Shown piece by piece: positions 1 to 4,872 of a DNA stretch of 5,836 nucleotides. Under the pieces are notes generated by a model that was given only the letters and a program-made list of their open reading frames with translations, searched no databases and was not told the origin of the DNA. Within the stretch, counting starts at the first letter, position 1. Each line of letters starts with the position of its first letter. Origin of the DNA: Bacteroidia bacterium. Lineage in GTDB: Bacteria > Bacteroidota > Bacteroidia > Bacteroidales > Rikenellaceae. The stretch spans positions 1-5,836 of the forward strand of contig BNXD01000075.1 in NCBI GenBank assembly GCA_025999315.1. Direction: 5' to 3'. Position numbers and translations under genes: made by a program.

Positions 1-1
1 G

Positions 2-1018
2 TTCTATTGCAACATGGCCTCGAACGACTATCTGGGTCTGTCGGGGGATGTCGGGCTGCAGCGGGAGTTTTGGGAGGGGGTCGACGCCTCCCGATTTGTG
101 ATGAGCAACCCCTCGTCGCGTCTTATCGCGGGCAACTCGGCGCATTACGACCGTCTCGAGCAGACGTTGTCCGACGTTATGGGCCGTCCGTCGCTGGTGG
201 TTGGCAGCGGTTATCTGGCCAACTGCGGCGCGTTGCCGGCCCTGACGGGCAGGGGCGACCTGATCCTGGCCGACAAATATGTTCATGCGAGCGTGATCGA
301 CGGTCTGCGTCTGGGTGAGGCCGAGTGGACGCGGTTCAACCACAATGACATGACGCATCTCGAACGCCTGTTGCGCAAGGCGGCTGGCTATCGCCGGGTG
401 TGGGTGGCCACCGAGTCGATCTTCAGCATGGACGGCGATGTGGCGCCGCTGCGCGAGTTGGCAACGCTCAAACGACGATACGGCTTCCGTATCTACCTCG
501 ACGAGGCGCACGCCTTCGGTCTGCGGGGCGAGGGCGGGCGGGGTTACGCCTGTGGGTGCGGCGTGCTCGACGATGTGGATGTCGTCGTGGCGACTCTCGG
601 CAAGGCGTGCGCCTCGGCGGGGGCGTTCGTGGCGTGCGACGCTACGTTGCGCGAGACGCTCATAAACCGCATGCGCACGCTGATCTTCTCGACAGCCCTG
701 CCACCCATATCGCTGATGTGGAGCGACTTCGTGGTGCGGCGTTTGGCGGACATGGACGCTCGGCGAGAACACCTGGAGCGGCTTGTGCGCACCCTGTCCG
801 ACGCGCCCGAGGCCACTCATATCGTCCCCATCATGGCCGGAGAGAACGCGCACGCCATCGAAATGGCCGAGGCGTTTCGCATGGCGGGGTTTTGGGTCAA
901 CGCCATACGTCATCCGACCGTGCCTCGCGGCAAGGCGAGGGTGAGGGTGAGCCTCAACGCGGGCCTGAGGCTCGAGGATGTCGAAAATTTCAGGCAGGTA
1001 TGGAACGCTATTGGCTGA
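2..1018 (+). CDS. bioF: 8-amino-7-oxononanoate synthase BioF (5' partial)
   Basis: PLP-dependent enzyme of biotin synthesis that condenses pimeloyl-ACP with L-alanine to give 8-amino-7-oxononanoate and CO2 in the cytoplasm. The frame is open to the window edge (FYCN before the first Met at 14). The following SNDYLGLS is an internal BioF motif, normally some 40 residues into a protein of about 385, so Met14 is probably not the start. Counting from that Met: His91 (cofactor-stacking position), SIFSMDGD 136-142, YLDEAHAFG with Asp163 and His166, TLGKA with the Schiff-base Lys197, STALPP 226-231, and a C-terminal RHPTVPRGKARVRVSLNAG close to the E. coli substrate-binding segment. The usual Gly/Ser-rich loop reads SNPSSRLIAGNSAHY (31-45), which I believe is common in Bacteroidota. 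Related 2-amino-3-ketobutyrate ligases and KBL-like enzymes are possible in principle, but the adjoining bioG and bioC make BioF the firm choice. Confidence 0.95.
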   Translation, partial: FYCNMASNDYLGLSGDVGLQREFWEGVDASRFVMSNPSSRLIAGNSAHYDRLEQTLSDVMGRPSLVVGSGYLANCGALPALTGRGDLILADKYVHASVIDGLRLGEAEWTRFNHNDMTHLERLLRKAAGYRRVWVATESIFSMDGDVAPLRELATLKRRYGFRIYLDEAHAFGLRGEGGRGYACGCGVLDDVDVVVATLGKACASAGAFVACDATLRETLINRMRTLIFSTALPPISLMWSDFVVRRLADMDARREHLERLVRTLSDAPEATHIVPIMAGENAHAIEMAEAFRMAGFWVNAIRHPTVPRGKARVRVSLNAGLRLEDVENFRQVWNAIG

Positions 1019-1695
1019 GCAGGGAAGGGCGCGATGCGGTGGCGGTGTTCGTGCTGGGATGGGCGGCCGATCATCGTATGATCGAGCATCTTACGCCGAC
1101 GCTGGCCGCCAAGGGGTATGACATGGTCGCCATCTATGACTTTCGCCCGCCACAGAAAGCCGCGGCTGGCGGATCACTCTTCGGTGGCGATCTGGGGGCG
1201 GAGCTCGGGCTGGCGGCTTACGGGCGGCGAGCGCTCGTGGCGTGGAGTTTCGGTGTGTGGGCGGCCGAGCGGCTCTTTCCCGGCTCGCAGTGGGATCGGG
1301 CGGTGGCGTTGTGCGGCTCGCCGCTGCCTCTCGACGAGCGTTTCGGCCTCGGACGACGCAGAATCTCCCTGACCCTGCGCGGAGTGCAATCCGGCGGTAT
1401 GGAGGAGTTTTTCAGTCGCTCATTGGCAGAGAGCTATCGGCGTCTGGAACCCCTGCTGCCCTTGTGGCCGGGGCGGGATGCGCCACAGTGCGCCGACGAA
1501 CTCGAGCATCTCGCCGCACTCGCCGCGCAGCCTTATGCGCCGTCGATCAACTGGGACCGGGCCCTGGTCGGAAGTCGCGATATGATCTTCCCACCCGCAA
1601 ATCTGTCCGCCTGCTGGGGCCCGGTGGCCGAGCTGCACGACATGCCGCACTATCCTTTCGACAACACGGATATTTTGCTTTCCCGTGCGTTTTGA
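1000..1695 (+). CDS. bioG: Pimeloyl-ACP methyl ester esterase BioG (DUF452 family)
   Basis: Alpha/beta hydrolase that removes the methyl group from pimeloyl-ACP methyl ester, ending the disguised fatty-acid elongation cycle begun by BioC and releasing pimeloyl-ACP for BioF. The ATG at 1000 gives 231 residues, a normal length for BioG. It lies inside the last codons of bioF (19-base overlap, different frame), preceded by a weak AGGCAGG at 992-998, so translational coupling is likely. Upstream codons in the same frame are antisense to nothing recognisable and overlap bioF. Visible features: VFVLGWAADHRM near the N terminus (oxyanion-hole region), AWSFGVWAAE with nucleophile Ser83, GSRDMIFPPANLSACW with Asp194, and MPHYPF with His217, which together form the expected Ser-Asp-His triad. 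It plays the role BioH plays in E. coli. In some Bacteroidota, BioG is fused to BioC; here the two are separate genes. Confidence 0.93.
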   Translation: MERYWLSREGRDAVAVFVLGWAADHRMIEHLTPTLAAKGYDMVAIYDFRPPQKAAAGGSLFGGDLGAELGLAAYGRRALVAWSFGVWAAERLFPGSQWDRAVALCGSPLPLDERFGLGRRRISLTLRGVQSGGMEEFFSRSLAESYRRLEPLLPLWPGRDAPQCADELEHLAALAAQPYAPSINWDRALVGSRDMIFPPANLSACWGPVAELHDMPHYPFDNTDILLSRAF

Positions 1696-1705
1696 GTTTG
1701 TTTTT

Positions 1706-1736
1706 CCCGCTACGCGCGGGCGCCAACTTTGTTGGC
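1706..1736. repeat. Two adjacent short hairpins just after bioG
   Basis: CCCGC (1706-1710) pairs with GCGGG (1716-1720) around a five-base loop. Directly after it, GCCAAC (1722-1727) pairs with GTTGGC (1731-1736) around TTT. They begin 10 bases after the bioG stop. A TTTTT run precedes rather than follows the first stem, and no T-run follows the second, so neither is a standard intrinsic terminator on the + strand. On the - strand, the first stem would be followed by AAAAA in the given strand, that is a T-run equivalent, but no minus-strand gene ends there. Stems this short also arise by chance in GC-rich DNA. Confidence 0.5.
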
Positions 1737-1804
1737 TCGTAAAGAGATGCTCGCTAAGTTGGACAAAGAACTTTTAAATATTCAGGTGCGCTGACTTTTA
1801 TGAG

Positions 1805-1938
1805 GATTAACAAGTGGGCGGCGGGCGAAGCCCGGCAGCCTTTACACTTGAGGGATTTGGTTTGAAAGCTTGCTTTCAGAAGCCCAAATCCCTCAAGCGT
1901 AAAGCGCCGCATTTCATGCGGCCCGCCACTTGTTAATC
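1805..1938. repeat. 134-base nested palindrome predicted to fold as a multi-branched cruciform
   Basis: Base pairing can be read directly. An outer stem of 13 perfect pairs joins 1805-1817 to 1926-1938. Inside it sit two side hairpins: CGGGC-GAA-GCCCG at 1822-1834, and GCCGCAT-TTC-ATGCGGC at 1906-1922. A central stem joins 1840-1860 to 1884-1904 with 20 of 21 positions paired (A1846/C1898 mismatched), and its tip carries TGAAAGC-TT-GCTTTCA at 1863-1878. That makes a four-way junction with two short arms and one long arm. No clear target-site duplication flanks it and no protein is encoded inside. It could be a miniature inverted-repeat element, a REP-like palindrome, or a structured RNA or attenuator in the bioG-bioC transcript. 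The structure is certain; its nature is not. Confidence 0.85.
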
Positions 1939-2013
1939 TCTACGCCGACCAAAATCATGCGTGTGCGCAGTATCGCCAAAAGGTTAGCTTCGCTGATTAT
2001 CTGTCGAAAGCTC

Positions 2014-2042
2014 GGCAAAGTTCATGCAAGCATGACTCTGCC
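2014..2042. repeat. Imperfect hairpin upstream of bioC
   Basis: GGCA (2014-2017) pairs with TGCC (2039-2042). Further in, CATGC and GCATG pair across an AA loop, flanked by an AGT/ACT pair with single-base bulges. No T-run follows, so it is not an evident terminator. The sequence resembles intergenic repeats I have seen in Bacteroidota genomes, but I cannot verify this from one copy. Confidence 0.5.
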
Positions 2043-2063
2043 CTCACTCCTAAGATAATTCTG

Positions 2064-2085
2064 GTTCTCTTTTCCAAAAGAGAAC
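2064..2085. promoter_or_regulatory. Perfect 10-bp palindrome in front of the bioC start
   Basis: GTTCTCTTTT (2064-2073) and AAAAGAGAAC (2076-2085) are perfect reverse complements separated by CC. The right arm ends 10 bases before the TTG start of bioC, so in mRNA the stem would border the ribosome landing site. As DNA it is a near-symmetric site of the kind bound by dimeric repressors. It is followed by AAAAAAGATA, an A-rich leader typical of Bacteroidota starts. With only a two-base spacer the RNA stem would need to open its inner A-T pairs. Whether it acts as operator, RNA hairpin or part of a repeat cannot be told from the sequence. Confidence 0.5.
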
Positions 2086-2095
2086 AAAAAAGATA

Positions 2096-2857
2096 TTGAA
2101 AGACAAGGAGATCATACGGCGGCGGTTCGAGGCGGGGATGGCCTGTTATGACCGTCAGGCGCAGGTGCAGCAGCAGGTGTGCGGCATGGTGGCCGGGCGG
2201 CTCGAGGAGCTGCTCGGCCAACGGGATGCGCCTGTCCGGGGGCTCGAGGTGGGCGCCGGGACGGGGATGCTGACCCGCCATCTGGCGCGTCTGGTTCCGC
2301 GGGCATTCTGGCATGTCAACGACCTGAGCCCCAAGGCACAGCAATATCTCGACCCGCTGCTGGAGGGCCTCTCTCACCGCTATCTGTGGGGGGATGCCGA
2401 GCTGCTGGAGCTGCCGGGCGATCTGGGGCTCATTGCGACGGCATCGACGGTGCAGTGGTTCGACGATCTGCCTGCTTTTATCGCGCGGTGCGCCGGGGCG
2501 CTCGCGCCGGGCGGGCTGTTGGTCATGACCACCTTCGGCCCCGACAACTTCCGCCAGATCAGGGCCACCACGGGGCGGGGGCTCGAATACCGCACCCTTT
2601 CCGGGCTCGAGATGCTGCTGCGGCAGGCCGGGTTCGAGCCGTTGATCCTCACCGAATTTCGCAGCGAGCTTGCGTTTGTTTCGCCCATGGAGGTGTTGCG
2701 CCACATCAAGGCCACCGGCGTGGGCGGCACGGGCCATTTTCGCTGGAGCCCCTCGAGCCTGCGCCGTTTCGACGAGCAATATCGCCGACTTTTCGCCTCT
2801 GCCGATAACGGGGTTACCCTGACCTATCATCCCCAGATCACCATCTCGAAGATATAA
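2096..2857 (+). CDS. bioC: Malonyl-ACP O-methyltransferase BioC
   Basis: SAM-dependent methyltransferase that methylates the free carboxyl of malonyl-ACP and so primes pimeloyl chain building by the fatty-acid machinery. The 253 residues match the usual BioC length. Seen in order: KDKEIIRRRFEAGMACYDRQAQVQ (the typical BioC N terminus), SAM motif I EVGAGTG 51-57, Asp76 in VNDLSP, GDAELLELP 99-107, STVQWFDDLPAF 117-128, LAPGGLLVMTTFGPDNFRQIR 136-156, and the late SPMEVLRHIKATGVGGTG 196-213. The start is taken as TTG at 2096: an in-frame stop lies at 2051, no in-frame ATG lies between, and the next ATG (2138, residue 15) would remove the conserved IRRRF segment. No Shine-Dalgarno precedes the TTG. 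An AAGGAG at 2105-2110 falls inside the gene and is probably only the Lys-Glu codons. No bioD, bioB or bioA follows. Confidence 0.93.
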   Translation: MKDKEIIRRRFEAGMACYDRQAQVQQQVCGMVAGRLEELLGQRDAPVRGLEVGAGTGMLTRHLARLVPRAFWHVNDLSPKAQQYLDPLLEGLSHRYLWGDAELLELPGDLGLIATASTVQWFDDLPAFIARCAGALAPGGLLVMTTFGPDNFRQIRATTGRGLEYRTLSGLEMLLRQAGFEPLILTEFRSELAFVSPMEVLRHIKATGVGGTGHFRWSPSSLRRFDEQYRRLFASADNGVTLTYHPQITISKI

Positions 2858-2925
2858 GTAACACTCGTTTTACATTTGGCGAAGGTCGGGTTAAAAGCGT
2901 CCTCTCTGAGATAGAGTTCTTATCG

Positions 2926-2961
2926 GCGGCCCGCAGACGAAACAGCAACTTCCGGGGCCGC
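2926..2961. repeat. GC-rich inverted repeat downstream of bioC
   Basis: GCGGCCC (2926-2932) is the exact reverse complement of GGGCCGC (2955-2961), with a 22-base loop. Each arm is next to a GCAGAC hexamer (2932-2937 and 2960-2965). No T-run follows, so it would be at best a Rho-type or mRNA-stabilising 3' structure for bioC. It may be chance. Confidence 0.35.
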
Positions 2962-3194
2962 AGACTCCGATGCGAAAGACGATAGACTGCAGCCTTAAGC
3001 TCCAGCGCAGTTAACCTGATCAAAAAGACGCCCGCGAAGTTGGAGAACAGAGAGACGCTCGGAAAGTTAACTCAATCAATAAGCCGATCCGTTCCCCTGC
3101 TGATGTTGGCGGGCAAAAAGATGTCCGGAGCGGCGATGAGGGAGTTTTTGTGCGTGAATGTTCGATTTGTACTAAAGGTTGTCCGAAGCAGACC

Positions 3195-3224
3195 TTCGAT
3201 ACCCGTTTGGGCGGATTATTTTTG
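3195..3224 (+). promoter_or_regulatory. Bacteroidota-type promoter for the GH16 gene
   Basis: TATTTTTG at 3217-3224 fits the -7 consensus TAnnTTTG perfectly. Eighteen bases upstream, TTCG at 3195-3198 is one mismatch from the -33 TTTG. The spacing equals that of the better rnpB promoter in this same window, which supports the reading. Transcription would start near 3231, leaving a leader of about 17 bases that contains the AGGA at 3236-3239. Confidence 0.6.
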
Positions 3225-3247
3225 TTGTTACAAACAGGACACACGCC

Positions 3248-4159
3248 ATGTTCAAAAATATCAAAATCGCGTCGCTGACCGCCCTGCTCTGCCTGCTGAC
3301 GACGGCCGGATGTTCGGAGGGCAAAAACAAGCGACCTCCTTTCGTCGTCCCCGAACCTCCCGAAGAGGAGTTGGGCAATGATGGTTTCCGCTTGGTCTGG
3401 TCCGACGAATTTGATCGCGAAGGCCAGCCCGATTCTGCTGTCTGGAGCTATGAGAACGGCTTTGTGCGCAACGAGGAACACCAGTGGTATCAATCTGACA
3501 ATGCCCGTTGCGGCAACGGTATCCTGACCATTGAGGCCCGCAGGGAACAGGTCGTCAATCCGAATTTTGACGGGGCCAGCTCCGACTGGAAAAAAAACAG
3601 ACAATATGCCGGATATACCTCCGCCTGCATCAAAACCATCGGCAAAAAGGAGTTTCTTTATGGCCGCTTTGAAGTTCGTGCAAAAATCCCGACGGCAAGC
3701 GGCTCATGGCCCGCGATCTGGACTTTGGGCAATTCGATGACGTGGCCGTCATGCGGCGAAATCGATATCATGGAATACTATCGCATCGGAAATGTTCCGC
3801 ATATTTTGGCAAATACGGCCTGGGGTACCGACAGCCCCGGCAATGCGCGCTGGGATTCGGCAACTATCCCCTTTTCACACTTTACGGACAGAGACCCCGA
3901 TTGGGCGGATAAATTTCATGTGTGGCGCATGGATTGGGACGAGGATGCCATCCGGTTATATCTGGACGATGAGTTGTTGAATGAAACGTTGTTGGAAGAG
4001 ACCTCGAACGGAGCGCACGGCAATTATGCCAATCCGTTCAGACAACCGCACTATTTGCTGTTGAACCTCGCCATCGGCGGACACCACGGCGGAACGCCCA
4101 ACGAGGTGGCCTTCCCGCTGAAATACGAGATCGATTATGTGAGGGTATATCAAAAATAG
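3248..4159 (+). CDS. Glycoside hydrolase family 16 lipoprotein, laminarinase-like endo-beta-glucanase
   Basis: Probable secreted, membrane-anchored endo-acting beta-glucanase of 303 residues. The ATG at 3248 is chosen because AGGA sits eight bases before it and because it gives a proper lipoprotein signal: MFKNIK, a hydrophobic run, then LTTAGC with the lipidated Cys at 22. An upstream extension in frame would spoil this. A Pro/Glu-rich linker (29-42) leads into the catalytic domain from about residue 47 (FRLVWSDEF) to YEIDYVRVYQK at the end. The family signature GEIDIMEYY holds nucleophile Glu171, Asp173 and acid/base Glu176; the Met in between is the longer form found in laminarinases and related GH16 enzymes. 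NEEHQWY (75-81), SGSWPAIWTLG (151-161) and PHYLLLNLAIGG (267-278) are also typical. Beta-1,3-glucan is the likeliest substrate, but mixed-linkage glucan or another beta-glycan cannot be excluded. No SusC/SusD-type genes adjoin it here. Confidence 0.92.
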   Translation: MFKNIKIASLTALLCLLTTAGCSEGKNKRPPFVVPEPPEEELGNDGFRLVWSDEFDREGQPDSAVWSYENGFVRNEEHQWYQSDNARCGNGILTIEARREQVVNPNFDGASSDWKKNRQYAGYTSACIKTIGKKEFLYGRFEVRAKIPTASGSWPAIWTLGNSMTWPSCGEIDIMEYYRIGNVPHILANTAWGTDSPGNARWDSATIPFSHFTDRDPDWADKFHVWRMDWDEDAIRLYLDDELLNETLLEETSNGAHGNYANPFRQPHYLLLNLAIGGHHGGTPNEVAFPLKYEIDYVRVYQK

Positions 4160-4186
4160 GGATCGCGGTTTATTAGAAGAGCCACC

Positions 4187-4222
4187 GCGCGCCGCCTCGC
4201 TACACGGGGCGGCGCGCTTTTT
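4187..4222 (+). terminator. Intrinsic terminator of the GH16 gene
   Basis: GCGCGCCGCC (4187-4196) pairs perfectly with GGCGGCGCGC (4208-4217). The stem can be extended inward by a G-T and a C-G pair to leave a seven-base loop. TTTTT (4218-4222) follows immediately. It starts 27 bases after the GH16 stop and ends 12 bases before the rnpB promoter, so it insulates the two units. Confidence 0.9.
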
Positions 4223-4234
4223 GACACGAAAAAT

Positions 4235-4264
4235 TTTGTAAGAAAAAATCCCGGCGTATCTTTG
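4235..4264 (+). promoter_or_regulatory. Promoter of rnpB
   Basis: TTTG at 4235-4238 and TATCTTTG at 4257-4264 match the Bacteroidota -33 and -7 elements exactly, with an 18-base spacer. The expected start lies near 4271, which is precisely where the 5' strand of the RNase P RNA P1 helix begins. This is the best promoter in the window. Confidence 0.85.
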
Positions 4265-4270
4265 TCTTCG

Positions 4271-4666
4271 GATAGCGCAGGGGCTTTGTCGCTGCCTGCC
4301 CGGGGCGGCCCTGCAAGGGGCCTGTCGCGGCGGGGAGAGGAAAGTCCGGGCAACACAGAGCTCCGTCCTTCCTAACCGGAAGACCTTCGAAAGGGGGTAG
4401 CAAGGGTAACAGAAAACAACCGCCGCGGCCTTCACCGGTCTGCGGTAAGGGTGAAAAGGTGGGGTAAGAGCCCACCGGCGGTGGCAGCGATGTCGCCGGC
4501 CGTACCTCTGGCGGGTTGCAAGACCAAGTATACCGGCATCCAAGGGCTGCTCGTCCATTGCCGGGGGGTAGGTCGCTAACGCAGGCGGTCGGCAACGACC
4601 GTCGTAGATAAATGACAAGGGGTGCGCCCGTCGCACTACAGAACCCGGCTTATACCCTGCGCTGTC
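4271..4666 (+). ncRNA. rnpB: RNase P RNA, bacterial type A
   Basis: Catalytic RNA of RNase P, which trims the 5' leader from precursor tRNAs together with the small RnpA protein. The ends are set by the P1 helix: 4271-4282 pairs with 4655-4666 over 12 positions with a single G-U pair. Universally conserved blocks are present: GAGAGGAAAGTCCGGGC at 4335-4351 (CR-I, 5' strand of P4), GGTGGGGTAAGAGCCCACCGG at about 4458-4478, AGATAAATGACA at 4606-4617, and ACAGAACCCGGCTTA at 4638-4652 (CR-V, 3' strand of P4). The length of about 396 nucleotides suits the type A form. The gene has its own promoter and terminator. Confidence 0.97.
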
Positions 4667-4673
4667 TTTTTTT
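4655..4673 (+). terminator. rnpB 3' end: P1 strand followed by a T-run
   Basis: The 3' strand of P1 (4655-4666) is followed at once by seven T (4667-4673). There is no separate terminator hairpin after P1. Release probably uses the T-run with the P1 helix or the nearer GTGCG/CGCAC hairpin (4622-4635) as the stem, so the mature 3' end would lie close to the termination point. Confidence 0.7.
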
Positions 4674-4872
4674 AATCGCTCCTGCGCTCGCTTCGTTCGC
4701 ATTTGGATGGTGTTTTTGCGGCTGCGAGCCGCACTCTGCGCTTCTCGGGCGGAGGGCTGCCACCATTTGTCGGTGCACCCTCGCCGGATGGCTTCGGGGT
4801 CAACGTCCACATGACAACCCACCGCCGGCTGCGGGCCGAAAAGCAATACGAACCATCTCTTCGCTCATTTTG
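4674..4872. other. Spacer between rnpB and queA
   Basis: These 199 bases hold no gene I can support. The one structure seen is a small hairpin, GCGGCT-GCG-AGCCGC, at 4718-4732. I found no clear promoter pair for queA. The opening stretch (CGCTCCTGCGCTCGCTTCG) has the look of common Bacteroidota intergenic filler. Confidence 0.5.

Larger units (their letters stand above)
1696..2095. other. Hairpin-rich non-coding stretch between bioG and bioC
   Basis: These 400 bases carry no convincing gene. They hold at least five inverted repeats (1706-1720, 1722-1736, 1805-1938, 2014-2042 and 2064-2085). A 33-codon ORF at 1957-2058 on the + strand has no recognisable product and spans one of the hairpins, so I regard it as spurious. 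I found no good -33/-7 promoter pair in front of bioC; the best -7-like octamer (TAATTCTG, 2056-2063) has one mismatch and no upstream partner. The look is that of one or more intergenic repeat elements placed inside a biotin operon. Confidence 0.75.
2858..3247. other. Non-coding stretch between bioC and the GH16 gene
   Basis: These 390 bases carry no gene I can support; short ORFs on both strands lack recognisable motifs and good starts. They hold one GC-rich inverted repeat (2926-2961), an isolated -7-like TACATTTG at 2871-2878 without a -33 partner, and the promoter and ribosome binding site of the downstream gene near its end. No intrinsic terminator for bioC stands out. Base composition is lower in GC than in the biotin genes. 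Confidence 0.6.

Noticed and set aside
1749..1770. Resemblance of 1749-1765 to 3030-3050 (both with a CGC-AAGTTGGA core), suggesting a shared intergenic repeat.
   Set aside because: The match is short and imperfect, and two copies by eye are not enough to call a repeat family.
1805..1938. The large palindrome as a CRISPR, retron or riboswitch.
   Set aside because: There is no spacer-repeat periodicity, no reverse transcriptase nearby, and no match to a riboswitch core that I recognise.
1957..2058. A 33-codon ORF on the + strand between bioG and bioC.
   Set aside because: It lacks a ribosome binding site and known motifs, and it spans a hairpin in repeat-like DNA; more likely a chance frame.
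1997..2830. A 277-codon ORF on the - strand.
   Set aside because: It lies opposite bioC, is rich in Arg, Pro and Gln as expected for an antisense frame of GC-rich DNA, and has no family motif.
3020..3604. A 194-codon ORF on the - strand.
   Set aside because: It overlaps the GH16 signal peptide and catalytic start in antisense and shows no recognisable domain.
3956..4846. A 296-codon ORF on the - strand.
   Set aside because: It runs opposite the GH16 end, its terminator and all of rnpB; an RNA gene with conserved blocks explains the region.
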